Shown in pieces: positions 42,706-51,377 of a DNA stretch of 64,000 nucleotides (position 1 is its first letter; the number at the start of each line of letters is the position of its first letter). Origin of the DNA: JAWVFM01 sp963823245 (GTDB taxonomy: Bacteria; Actinomycetota; Thermoleophilia; Solirubrobacterales; 70-9); the NCBI GenBank assembly GCA_963823245.1, contig CAWGKQ010000012.1, positions 62,001 through 126,000 of the forward strand, written 5' to 3'. The notes beneath the pieces were generated by a model. That model searched no databases and was not told where the DNA came from. It worked only from the letters and a program-made list of their open reading frames with translations. The translations under genes were made by a program, and so were the position numbers.

Positions 42706-45531
42706 TTGCTCGAGCGAGACGACGAACGGACGTTGATCGAGGGCTGGTCCGCTGATGCGCGTGACGGGCACGGCCGCCTGGGCCTCGTGGAAGGCAGCGC
42801 GGGCCTCGGCAAGACCACCCTTCTGGGGGCCGCCTCCGAGAGCGCGGAGCAGACGGGGCTCCGCGTTCTCAGTGCGCGTGGGACGGAGCTGGAGCGGGAG
42901 ATGCCATTCGGCATTGCCCGGCAGCTTCTCGAGCCCCTGGTAGAGCGCGCCGGCGGGGCAGACCGCCGACGGCTGCTCTCGGGAAGCGCCGAAGTGGCGC
43001 TGGCCGCGTTCGGTCGGAGCCCCGAGGACACCGGGGCGGAGATCGACGCGTTCGCGCCGATCCACGGTCTCTACTGGCTACTGGCGAATCTGTCCGAGTC
43101 GGAGCCGCTTCTGCTGATCGTGGACGATGCTCACTGGGCGGACGCTCAGTCGTTGCGCTGGCTCAACTTCCTGGCGGGCCGCATCGGCGACTTGCCCGTT
43201 CTGGTCCTTGTCGGCGCGCGCACGGGCGAGGCCAACGAGCCAGCGGAGCTCGAGCCGCTCCGCTCGGGGGCGGAGAGGGACCTCCGGCTTGCGCCGCTCA
43301 GCCCGGACGCGGTCGCCACTCTCGTGACCGCTGAGCTCGGCACCGCGCCCGGAGCCGGCTTCTCCGAAGCTTGCAACGAGGTCACGGGCGGGAACCCATT
43401 CCTCGTCGCCGAGGCGCTGCGAAGCCTGCGGACGCGCTCCGTCGATCTGGACACCGGCGCGGTCGCTGCGCTGGAGGTGCTCGGGAACGAGCCGGTTGCT
43501 CGCTGGGTCCTTCCCCGGCTACACGCCTTCGGCGACGAGGCGACCCGCCTGGCGGAGGCGATCGCGGTGCTCGACGGCTCTCCCCAACTGCGCGTGGCGG
43601 CTCGCCTTGCCGGCATCGACGAGGACCGCGCGCGCGAGCTCTGTGATCGCCTCCGCGAGGCCGAGATCCTGGCGTCCGGCCGCCCGATCCGCTTCGTTCA
43701 CCCGCTCGTCCGGAGCGCCGTCTACCTAGAGGTCTCCGAGGAGGCGCGCTCGCACGCTCATCGCGAAGCGGCCGAGCTCATGAGCTCGTCGGGCGCCGCT
43801 GCCCGCGAGATCGCCCCACATCTCCTGGCCTGTGCTCCCGATATGGACCAATGGGTCGTCGATCGGCTGCGGGCGGCCGCTCGCGAGGCCATGAGCGCGG
43901 GAGCGCCGGACGCAGCCCGGCGTCTGATCGAGCGGGCGCTCGCGGAGCCCCCCGACGACCCCATGGAGGCGACCTATGAGCTGGGGCGCGCCCTCTGGGG
44001 ATCGAGCCCGACCGAGGCCCCGGAGGTGCTCGTTTCCGTCGTCGAGGCCACGGACGATCCCGAACTACACCTGGCCGCGGTCGAGGACGCCGCGTGGACG
44101 TACTTCGACAGCGGCAATGTCAAGGAGACGGTCCGCTGGCTGCGTCGAGCCGCCGACCTGATGCCGCCCGAGCGGGCGGACGAGGCGCTGGCGATCGAGG
44201 GCTCTGTGTTCTGCCTCGAAACCCTCGACCGGGGGCGGCGCCCCGAGGAGGCCGCGCGCGTACGCGCGATCGTGGAGGCGGGAGACGCCATCACACGTGG
44301 TGAGCTCACGGTTCGCCAGGGGCTCGCGCTCGACGCTTTCGCGGCAGGCGATCCCGTGCAGGAGGTCGTCGAGCTGGCAGCCCGCTTTCCGCCGCCGCCC
44401 TGGACCGGCAGAGGCCCCGTGCCGGGGATCGCCTGCAAGGTTCTCGCGTGGTGCGGTGAGGCGAACCTGGCACGCGAGGCGACGCTCGAAGGCTGGGAGA
44501 GCGCTCGCTCGATCGGCTTGGTGCACGTTGCGAGCTACCAGGAGAGCTCGCTGGCGGAGATCGATCGCCACGCCGGGAGGTTGCTCGACTCCGAGGCCGA
44601 GGCTCGGACCGCATGGGACATGGTGCGCGACTTCTCGCCCGTCTCGCTGCCGGCCCTGATCGCGATCTCGAACCTCCTGGCCACCCTTCTCGCCAGGGGC
44701 GAGCTCGACGAGGCGACCGAGCTGGCCGCGCAGTGGGACCTCTCCGCGCCGTTCAGCGTCGTGCCGCTCACACCCATTCTCCTCGAGATCCGAGGCTCGC
44801 TCCGCCTCGCCAGGGGCGAGCTCGACGCCGGGACCGAGGACCTGCTGAGGCTCGGCGAGGACCTGGAGTCACACGGCTTTGTCAATCCCGCGTTCACCTC
44901 CTGGCGCCAGGAGGCCGTGCAGGCGCTGGCGTCACTCGATCGCGTCGCCGAGGCGACGAACCTCATCGCGGAGGGCGAGCAGCGAGCCCGCGCCTTCGGG
45001 GCCCCGCACGTGATCGGCACGATGCTCCGCGCCCGGTCGTTCATCGAGAGGCCGGAGCGCGCAATTCCCACGCTACGCGAGTCCGTGGCCCTCCTCGAGG
45101 AGGCCGGCCCGCCCCACGAGCTGGCGCGCTCCCAGCTGGAGCTTGGAGCGATGCTGCGCCGAAGCGGCCAGCGCAGCGATTCACGGGAGCCGCTCCGTCG
45201 AGCCCTGGAGCTCGCGCACGCCTCCGGCGCCGGCGACGTCGCCGAGCGCGCGCGAGAGGAGCTTGCGGCGGCGGGCTCCCGCCCTCGAAAGGTCTTTCGG
45301 ACGGGCGTCAGCTCCCTCACCGCCAGCGAGCTCAGGACGGCGAAGCTCGCCGCGGACGGCCTCACGAACGTCGAGATCGCCCAACGCCTTTACATCACGC
45401 GCAAGACTGTCGAAAAGCACCTCGGCAACGCGTACACGAAGCTCGAAATCGACTCGCGCAAGCAACTTCCAGAGGTGTTGGCCAGGACGGGCCCAGCCGA
45501 AGAGCGCTCGCTGTTGGCGCCCTCCGGCTGA
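42706..45531 (+). CDS. LuxR-family regulator with ATPase domain (LAL type)
   Basis: The 941-residue regulator has an N-terminal ATPase with P-loop LVEGSAGLGKTTLLGAA and Walker B LLLIVDDAHWADAQSL, a long helical-repeat region, and a C-terminal LuxR helix-turn-helix (LTASELRTAKLAADGLTNVE; IAQRLYITRKTVEKHLGNAY). It is a large ATP-binding LuxR regulator (LAL, MalT-like). TTG 42706 is chosen because the conserved GLLERDDE start follows directly and AAGGGGG precedes it. Target genes are unknown; it follows the acyl-CoA dehydrogenase by 59 bp. Confidence 0.88.
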   Translation: MLERDDERTLIEGWSADARDGHGRLGLVEGSAGLGKTTLLGAASESAEQTGLRVLSARGTELEREMPFGIARQLLEPLVERAGGADRRRLLSGSAEVALAAFGRSPEDTGAEIDAFAPIHGLYWLLANLSESEPLLLIVDDAHWADAQSLRWLNFLAGRIGDLPVLVLVGARTGEANEPAELEPLRSGAERDLRLAPLSPDAVATLVTAELGTAPGAGFSEACNEVTGGNPFLVAEALRSLRTRSVDLDTGAVAALEVLGNEPVARWVLPRLHAFGDEATRLAEAIAVLDGSPQLRVAARLAGIDEDRARELCDRLREAEILASGRPIRFVHPLVRSAVYLEVSEEARSHAHREAAELMSSSGAAAREIAPHLLACAPDMDQWVVDRLRAAAREAMSAGAPDAARRLIERALAEPPDDPMEATYELGRALWGSSPTEAPEVLVSVVEATDDPELHLAAVEDAAWTYFDSGNVKETVRWLRRAADLMPPERADEALAIEGSVFCLETLDRGRRPEEAARVRAIVEAGDAITRGELTVRQGLALDAFAAGDPVQEVVELAARFPPPPWTGRGPVPGIACKVLAWCGEANLAREATLEGWESARSIGLVHVASYQESSLAEIDRHAGRLLDSEAEARTAWDMVRDFSPVSLPALIAISNLLATLLARGELDEATELAAQWDLSAPFSVVPLTPILLEIRGSLRLARGELDAGTEDLLRLGEDLESHGFVNPAFTSWRQEAVQALASLDRVAEATNLIAEGEQRARAFGAPHVIGTMLRARSFIERPERAIPTLRESVALLEEAGPPHELARSQLELGAMLRRSGQRSDSREPLRRALELAHASGAGDVAERAREELAAAGSRPRKVFRTGVSSLTASELRTAKLAADGLTNVEIAQRLYITRKTVEKHLGNAYTKLEIDSRKQLPEVLARTGPAEERSLLAPSG

Positions 45532-45555
45532 GCCGCTCGGTCGACGCGGTGAGGG

Positions 45556-46104
45556 TCAGCCGTTCGGCAGAACCGCGGCGTTGAGGACGCGGCTGCCGAC
45601 ACTCACCGGCGCGTCCGACCTGACCTCGAGCTTCAGCCGATAGGTGCCGGCTGGAATCGCGTCGGCCTGGATTCCCGCCGGAACCGAGACCGCGCCACCG
45701 TCCGGGACCGTCGCCGAGAACTCCGGGCCCAGCTCGGTGTTGCCCTCGCCCCTGAGCGCGATGCTCACGACGACGTTCGCGTCCGAGCCGTCTGGAGCGT
45801 CGATCAGCTCGACGCTGCCGTTCGCCTGCATCGCGCCGTCACCGCGCTGAGGGTCCAGGATCGTGCTCGCCACGGGCGCTACGTCCTTGCGGCCCGCGAG
45901 CTTGAGCGGCTGGACCCTCGTGACCCCCGATCCGAGCAGGCCGTTGTGTAGGTCCGCGAGCCGCACCTGGCCGTTGACGATGTCGTTGGAGCGAACCGCG
46001 CTGGCGCCCCCAACGGCGAACGCAGTTCCGCCTCCGGCGGCGATGAAGATGGCTGTGAACCCGAGGATGTTGCGCCCGATCCATCGCTGTATTGAGTTGA
46101 GCAT
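45556..46104 (-). CDS. hypothetical membrane-anchored/exported protein (182 aa)
   Basis: GGAGGTATTCCG precedes ATG 46104. One N-terminal hydrophobic helix (ILGFTAIFIAAGGGTAFAVG) is followed by SAVRSNDIVNGQVRLADL, a pattern seen at the start of many exported actinobacterial proteins of unknown role. The rest is beta-rich (VELIDAPDGSDANVVVSIAL; YRLKLEVRSDAPVSVGSRVL). It is convergent with the LuxR gene, 24 bp apart. No enzymatic motif is visible. Confidence 0.65.
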   Translation of the reverse strand: MLNSIQRWIGRNILGFTAIFIAAGGGTAFAVGGASAVRSNDIVNGQVRLADLHNGLLGSGVTRVQPLKLAGRKDVAPVASTILDPQRGDGAMQANGSVELIDAPDGSDANVVVSIALRGEGNTELGPEFSATVPDGGAVSVPAGIQADAIPAGTYRLKLEVRSDAPVSVGSRVLNAAVLPNG

Positions 46105-46197
46105 CGGAATACCTCCATGTGGCTGACGATCGATGCCAGCCGAGGCTCCCAGGCACCCGAGCCCTTCGCAGTGGGGAGGCTCCCTACTCTTTTCCGC

Positions 46198-47253
46198 CTA
46201 GTCGAGGCGGCGCTCGGCCTCGTCCGCGGCCTCCGCGAGGCGGACGACCACGGCCGCGAACTGCTGGAAGGCCTCGTCCGAGCTGCCGTACTGGCCGGCG
46301 GCGAAGCGGGAGTACACGCCCTCGAGGATGATCGCGAGCTTCCAGTACCCGAGGGCGACGAAGAAGTCGAGCTCGGCGAGGTCGCGGCCCGAGCGCTCGG
46401 CGTAGCGCGCAGCGAGCTCCTCGCGGGTCGGGAAGCCGGAAGCCAGCGTCGGCGGGTCATAGAGGGCGGTCATCTCGTCGCCCTCCTGGGCCCAGTAGAC
46501 CATGAGCATGCCGACGTCGGCGAGCGGGTCGCCGAGCGTGCACAGCTCCCAGTCGACGACGGCGGCGACCTCGCCCGAGTCGGCGAGGATCATGTTGTCG
46601 AGGCGGTAGTCGCCGTGGACCAGGGTCGTCGAGGTCTGCTTGGGGATGCGGGCCTCGAGCCGCCCATGCACGTCCTCGATGAGGTCGAGCTCGCGGGTCT
46701 TCCAGCCCTCCCACTGTCGCTGCCAGCGGCGAAGCTGGCGGGCGACGTAGTCCTCGCGCTTGCCGAGCTCGCCGAGGCCCACCGAGTCGGGGTCGACCGC
46801 GTGGATCGCGACGAGCGTGTCGATGACGCGCTCGCCGATCGCACGGCGGTCGCCCTCCTCGAAGTACTCCTCGGACTCAGCCTTCGACCGAAGGACCGGC
46901 CCGTTGACCCACTCCATGACGTAGAACGCAGCCCCGTCGTTCACGGACTCGTCCTCGCAGATCCCGACGGTCGGCGCGACCGGCACGTCGGTGCCCGCGA
47001 GCGCCGAGATGATGCGGTGCTCGCGGCCCATGTCGTGGGCGGAGGAGAGCGTCTTCCCGAGCGGCGGGCGGCGAAGCGCCCACCGGCCGCCCGCGGCGTC
47101 GACCACGTCGTAGGTCAGGTTCGAGCGGCCGCCCGAGATCTTGTCGAACGCTAGCGGGAGCTCCACGCCCGCTACGTTGGCGGCAAACCACCCCTCGACG
47201 CCCTCGGCGTCGATCCCGTCGGGCGCGGCCTCGGTAGCCTGCGGCTCCTCCAT
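46198..47253 (-). CDS. phosphotransferase family protein (APH/ACAD10-like)
   Basis: The 351-residue kinase-like protein has DKISGGRSNLTYDVVDAAG as glycine-rich loop, the Brenner catalytic motif LVHGDYRLDNMILADSG, and the metal-binding VVDWELCTLGDPLADVG. It is the ACAD10 kinase-like branch that phosphorylates hydroxy-acids or hydroxyacyl groups before acyl-CoA dehydrogenase acts; the dehydrogenase at 41.4 kb may be a partner. ATG 47253 overlaps the HAD gene's ATG on the other strand. No ribosome binding site is visible. Confidence 0.85.
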   Translation of the reverse strand: MEEPQATEAAPDGIDAEGVEGWFAANVAGVELPLAFDKISGGRSNLTYDVVDAAGGRWALRRPPLGKTLSSAHDMGREHRIISALAGTDVPVAPTVGICEDESVNDGAAFYVMEWVNGPVLRSKAESEEYFEEGDRRAIGERVIDTLVAIHAVDPDSVGLGELGKREDYVARQLRRWQRQWEGWKTRELDLIEDVHGRLEARIPKQTSTTLVHGDYRLDNMILADSGEVAAVVDWELCTLGDPLADVGMLMVYWAQEGDEMTALYDPPTLASGFPTREELAARYAERSGRDLAELDFFVALGYWKLAIILEGVYSRFAAGQYGSSDEAFQQFAAVVVRLAEAADEAERRLD

Positions 47254-47878
47254 GGCGGCGAAGGCTCTCATAGTCGACTTCGGCGGCGTCCTCACGACCT
47301 CGGTCTGGGACAGCTTCGCCGACTTCTGCACGGAGAAGGGACTTCAGGAGGACGCGGTGAAGCGGCTCTTCAAGGAGGACCCCGAGGCGCTCACCGAACT
47401 ACGGGGCCTGGAAACCGGGAAGATCGAGGAGCGCGACTTCGAGCTGCGCTTCGCGGAGCGGCTCGGGCTCGACGACGCCAGCGACCTCATCGACAGCATG
47501 TTCCGCGGGATGCTCCCGGAGCCGCGGATGGTGGGCATCGTGGAGGGCGCACGCGAGTGCGGCGTCAAGACCGGCCTGATCTCGAACTCGTGGAGCACCG
47601 GTCACTACGACCGCGAGCTCCTCGGCAAGCTGTTCGACGACGTCGTCATCTCCGCCGACGTCGGCCTCCACAAGCCGGACCCGGCGATCTACCGCCTCTC
47701 GTGCGAGCGGCTCGAGATCGACCCCGCGGAGGCGGTCTTCGTCGACGACCTGCGCGAGAACATCGCCGGCGCGGAGGCGGTCGGGATGGTCGGCGTGCTG
47801 CACCGCGATCCCGACGAGACCCGGGACCAGCTCGAGGAGCTCTTCGGACTGCCCCTATCCGCTGCCGGCAGCAAGTAG
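47252..47878 (+). CDS. HAD-family hydrolase
   Basis: The 208-residue protein has the HAD core. Motif I is IVDFGGVLTTSVWDSFADF, where the nucleophile position is Asp and the usual second Asp is replaced by Gly, as in the epoxide-hydrolase-N/IA variant. Motif II is GLISNSW, motif III the Lys in VGLHKPDPAIYRL, and motif IV EAVFVDDLRENIAGAEAVG. Substrate unknown. It is divergent from the phosphotransferase and shares the CATG start with it; such HAD and kinase-like pairs recur with ACAD10-type genes. It overlaps the convergent EamA gene by 24 bp. Confidence 0.85.
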   Translation: MAAKALIVDFGGVLTTSVWDSFADFCTEKGLQEDAVKRLFKEDPEALTELRGLETGKIEERDFELRFAERLGLDDASDLIDSMFRGMLPEPRMVGIVEGARECGVKTGLISNSWSTGHYDRELLGKLFDDVVISADVGLHKPDPAIYRLSCERLEIDPAEAVFVDDLRENIAGAEAVGMVGVLHRDPDETRDQLEELFGLPLSAAGSK

Positions 47879-48697
47879 CGCGACGCCGCCGAGGGCCACG
47901 AACACGCCGGCTTGCTGCACGCCCGCAAGCCGCTCGCCGAGCACGAACCGCGCAAGCAGAACCGTGACCGCCGAGTAGAGCGAGCCGGCGACCGCGACGA
48001 GGGAGAGCAGCCCGTGGTTCGTCGCCAGCGCGAACAGGGTGTTGGCTCCGACGTCGAAGACCCCGATCACGGCCACGGCCGGGAGAATCGACCGGTCGGG
48101 CGGGAAGTCCGGCTTGATCGCCAGCGCCGCCGCGAGGAGCACGGCCACGCCCCCCACACGGGCGCAGACGATCGTCCAGGCAGGGTTCGACGGGCTCGCG
48201 AGATCGAGCCCGAGGAAGAAGACGCCGAAGCCCAACCCGGCAAGCGCCGCGAGGCCGACGGAGGCCGCCGTCGCCTTGCGCCATTCCGGGTCGGGCTCCC
48301 GCGCGACCAGAACCGCGCCGGCGAACGCCAGCACCGCCCCCGCAGCCTGAAGGGCGCTGGGAGAGTCGCCTCGGGCGATGCCGACGAGCACTGGGACCGC
48401 GATCCCGAGCGCGCCGATGGTCGCCACCACCGAGATCGAGCCGAGGGCCATCGCCCGGTAGAACGCCCCGAGGCCGAGCGCCGATGCGGCGCCGGCGCCG
48501 ATGGCGATCGCGATCTCGCGCCCGGAGAGCGAGTCGCCGCCGGCAACCACCGCCACAAGGAGCGCCAGCACGAGACCGATCGGCTGGCTCACGAGGAGCA
48601 CCGCGAGCGCGGACGAGCGGCGGCTCGTGAGGCCGCCGAGGAAGTCGGAGATCCCCCAGGCGACGCTCGAGCCGAGGGCTAGGACTACGCCGAGCAC
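47855..48697 (-). CDS. EamA/DMT-family permease
   Basis: The 280-residue protein has ten hydrophobic helices in two EamA halves: VVLALGSSVAWGISDFLGGL and GIAVPVLVGIARGDSPSALQ in the first, then RVGGVAVLLAAALAI and AVTVLLARFVLGERLAGVQQ in the second. Substrate unknown. GTG 48697 is the start, and a 26-bp palindrome lies 64-89 bp upstream. It is unrelated in position to the other DMT permease at 5.2 kb. Confidence 0.85.
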   Translation of the reverse strand: MLGVVLALGSSVAWGISDFLGGLTSRRSSALAVLLVSQPIGLVLALLVAVVAGGDSLSGREIAIAIGAGAASALGLGAFYRAMALGSISVVATIGALGIAVPVLVGIARGDSPSALQAAGAVLAFAGAVLVAREPDPEWRKATAASVGLAALAGLGFGVFFLGLDLASPSNPAWTIVCARVGGVAVLLAAALAIKPDFPPDRSILPAVAVIGVFDVGANTLFALATNHGLLSLVAVAGSLYSAVTVLLARFVLGERLAGVQQAGVFVALGGVALLAAGSG

Positions 48698-48760
48698 CGT
48701 GTCCGTCGCTGGCGGCCCGGCTCTGGCGAGCGAAAACCGAGCAGGACGCGGACGCAGGGA

Positions 48761-48786
48761 GGCCTAATAGCTAGAGCTATTTGGCC
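48761..48786. promoter_or_regulatory. 26-bp palindrome upstream of the EamA permease
   Basis: GGCCTAATAGCT-AG-AGCTATTTGGCC has 12-bp arms with one mismatch and an AT-rich centre, unusual in this GC-rich DNA. It may be an operator for the leftward permease or a terminator for the membrane protein ending at 48855; no T-run favours the latter. Confidence 0.55.
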
Positions 48787-48854
48787 GACCGAGGACAAAG
48801 GACTGCGAAGGTTTGCAGCCGCCAGAACGGGTCGGCCAGCGACTGACGCGGTGC

Positions 48855-50375
48855 TCAGCATGACGAGGAGTGGCGCAGGAGGCCGTCGAGGCTGAAGCGG
48901 GCCACGACGGACACCGGCCCGGGCCGCTTCGCCTCGACGCGCGTCCAGGCGCCGTCGCGAGTGACGCAGGCCGAGCCCGAGGAGACCTCCCAGTACGGCG
49001 TGTAGTGGATCCGCACCCGGTAGGACCCGGGGCGGCGGACCGCGAGCGAGAAGTCGGCCGCACCGACATGCTCGAGGCGCGCGCCGGCGGGCGCGAGCAG
49101 CGGGGTTGGGCGCAGCACCCGGTAGAGCGTCCAGTCGGCGCTTCGCCACAGCTCGCGCAGGTACGGCAGCCCGCGGCCGATCAGGGCGGCCTCGTCCTCG
49201 CCGATGTAGTCGAGCTTGGCGTCCGGGACCGCCACATAAGAGACGGCTCGATCGCCGAGCCAGCGGCGGTAGGAGCGCGGGGTCAGGCGCCCGCCGGTGA
49301 AGAGGTGGATGTCGGGGGCCTCGATCTGGCGCAGCCAGCCGCGGGCGAGCGGATACCGCGGAGCGACGTAGTTCGACTCCCAGCGGTCGTGCGTCGGTGG
49401 GATCTCGATCCGGACCGGGCCCCGCACCACGTGGCCGAGCTCAGCGAGGAGCGGGTCGTAGAAGGAGCGCTCGACCGCCGGGTCGCCGCTCTGGTCGACG
49501 AAGTCCCGAACGGGCGCCACCCACTGCCAGTAGAGGAGCGGGAGGGCAAGGAGGGCGAGGGCCAGGGGTCGCCGCCTGAAAAGCACCAGCGCGAGGAGCG
49601 GCCCGGCGAGGATCGAGCCGAGGCGGGTGACGTTCGCTCCGACCGGCGACTGCACGATCAGGAAGAGGGTGCAGAGGAGCCCGTAGGCGACGGCCCCCTG
49701 CCGCAGCCAGCTCTCCTCGCGGGGCACCAGCACCAGCACCGCGACCACGAAGAGCGGCACGGGCAGATACGCCGTGAACGCGAACGGGAACCAGCCCGGA
49801 GTGGAGAACGCGAGCGAGACGGCCGCCGTCGCCGCGAGCGCGGCGAGCGCGGTGATGGTCGCGGGCCGGCGATAGGCCGGGCTCACCCACGCCGCCACGG
49901 CAGCGGCGAAGGCGACGAACAGGCCCGCCACCGGGCTCGTCACCGAGGCGAGCACGGCGAGCGCTGCCGCCCACCCCGTTCGGGGCTCGGACAGCGCCCA
50001 GATCGAAGCGAGCGCCACGGCGAGCCCGAGCGCGAACGTTATCCGCCCCGAGACGAGGTTCGTCGCCGTCGAGGCGCCGAACCAGGCGACGGCGAGCCCG
50101 GCGCGGTCGCCGTACCGCCGCCGGGCGATCAGGCCGAAGAGCGCCCCCGCGGCGACCGCCGCGAGCGCCCCGAGCAGGCGCGGCCCCAGGAGCGCCCCGA
50201 GCGGCGGGTAGACGAGGCTGTACCCCAGCAGGGAGTGCCCGGAGTACCAGTAGTCGTTCCAGATCAGGTACCCGTGCGATGAGAAGAGGTCGGCGCGGAA
50301 TGCCTGCGCGGCGAGGTCCGCGGGCGACGGCGCGACGACGAGGTAGGCGACGGCGAGGGCCGCGGCGGCGAGCAA
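48855..50375 (-). CDS. large membrane protein, glycosyltransferase-like (GT-C type)
   Basis: The protein is about 506 residues with at least ten hydrophobic helices in the first 330 residues (SHGYLIWNDYWYSGHSLLGY between helices one and two) and a soluble C-terminal domain of about 180 residues rich in beta structure. The layout is that of GT-C membrane glycosyltransferases, or of 6-pyruvoyl-tetrahydropterin synthase-related membrane proteins; I see no certain catalytic motif. TTG 50375 puts the first helix at the N-terminus. It is divergent from the flippase-like gene by 21 bp, so both may serve envelope glycan or lipid assembly. Confidence 0.6.
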   Translation of the reverse strand: MLAAAALAVAYLVVAPSPADLAAQAFRADLFSSHGYLIWNDYWYSGHSLLGYSLVYPPLGALLGPRLLGALAAVAAGALFGLIARRRYGDRAGLAVAWFGASTATNLVSGRITFALGLAVALASIWALSEPRTGWAAALAVLASVTSPVAGLFVAFAAAVAAWVSPAYRRPATITALAALAATAAVSLAFSTPGWFPFAFTAYLPVPLFVVAVLVLVPREESWLRQGAVAYGLLCTLFLIVQSPVGANVTRLGSILAGPLLALVLFRRRPLALALLALPLLYWQWVAPVRDFVDQSGDPAVERSFYDPLLAELGHVVRGPVRIEIPPTHDRWESNYVAPRYPLARGWLRQIEAPDIHLFTGGRLTPRSYRRWLGDRAVSYVAVPDAKLDYIGEDEAALIGRGLPYLRELWRSADWTLYRVLRPTPLLAPAGARLEHVGAADFSLAVRRPGSYRVRIHYTPYWEVSSGSACVTRDGAWTRVEAKRPGPVSVVARFSLDGLLRHSSSC

Positions 50376-50396
50376 GGCGCGGGTTAGCTTATGTAG

Positions 50397-51377
50397 GTGT
50401 TCACGCCCATCGAACCGGCGGACCTCGCCGGTTACCTCGCGCGCTTCGGGCACGCGCTGTCGGAGTTCGAGGCGGCGATCGCCAACATCGGGTGGGGCTC
50501 CCTGGCGCTCGCGCTCGGGCTTTCGCTTGCCCTTCAGCTCTCGCGGGCCCACGCCTGGGCCAACGCCCTGCGCGCCGCCTATCCGGACCAGCGGGTCCCG
50601 GAGATCCGCGTGGCGGGATCGTTCCTCGTCGGCGCCGGCCTCAACGGCATCCTGCCGGCCCGCGGCGGCGACGCCGTGAAGATTCTGCTCGCCAAGCGCT
50701 CGATCGAGGGCTCGGCGTACCCGTCGATCATCTCCTCCTTCGGAGTGCTCGCCCCGTTCGACTTCGTCCTCGGGGTTCTGGTGCTCATCTACGCGTTCAC
50801 GCAGGGGCTACTTCCCCGCCCGCCGCAGATCCCCGACCTGCCCGCCTTCGACGTCGCGTGGTGGGCCGGCCACCTGCAGCTCACGGTGATCATCCTCGCC
50901 GTCATCGTGGCGATCGTGACCGTGCTCCTCGGCGTCTACGGCCGGAGGGTCGAGTCGTTCTGGGACAACCTGAAGCAGGGCCTCGCGATCTTTCGCCAGC
51001 CAGGCCGCTACGTGCGGGAGGTGGCGGCCTGGCAGGCCGTCGGGTTCTGCCTGCGCTTCGCCTCCTTCTGGTTCTTCCTCGACGCCTTCCACATCGGTGG
51101 CTCGTTCCAGAACGTCCTTCTGGTGATGAGCGTGCTCGCCATCAGCGGCGCCCTGCCGTTCACGCCCGGCGGCGTCGGCGCCCAGCAGGCCCTATTGGTC
51201 GCGACCCTCGCCGGCGCGTCGCGCGCGGCCGTCCTCTCCTACTCGGTTGGCCAGCAGATCGCGCTCACCGCCTGGTCGCTCCTGATCGCGTTCGGAACGC
51301 TGCTGCTGGTCTTCCACGTCACCGACTGGCGGCGGCTCGTCCGCGAGGGCGAGGCCGCGCGCGCCGAGGGGAGCTAA
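50397..51377 (+). CDS. lysylphosphatidylglycerol synthase TM region / UPF0104 flippase-like protein
   Basis: The 326-residue protein has about eight hydrophobic helices and the UPF0104 signature: GAGLNGILPARGGDAVKILL near residue 80 and ISGALPFTPGGVGAQQALLV near residue 245. The family includes the membrane part of MprF, which flips aminoacyl-lipids, and related glycolipid transporters. GTG 50397 begins the conserved reading. Its stop overlaps the convergent helicase by 4 bp. Confidence 0.85.
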   Translation: MFTPIEPADLAGYLARFGHALSEFEAAIANIGWGSLALALGLSLALQLSRAHAWANALRAAYPDQRVPEIRVAGSFLVGAGLNGILPARGGDAVKILLAKRSIEGSAYPSIISSFGVLAPFDFVLGVLVLIYAFTQGLLPRPPQIPDLPAFDVAWWAGHLQLTVIILAVIVAIVTVLLGVYGRRVESFWDNLKQGLAIFRQPGRYVREVAAWQAVGFCLRFASFWFFLDAFHIGGSFQNVLLVMSVLAISGALPFTPGGVGAQQALLVATLAGASRAAVLSYSVGQQIALTAWSLLIAFGTLLLVFHVTDWRRLVREGEAARAEGS

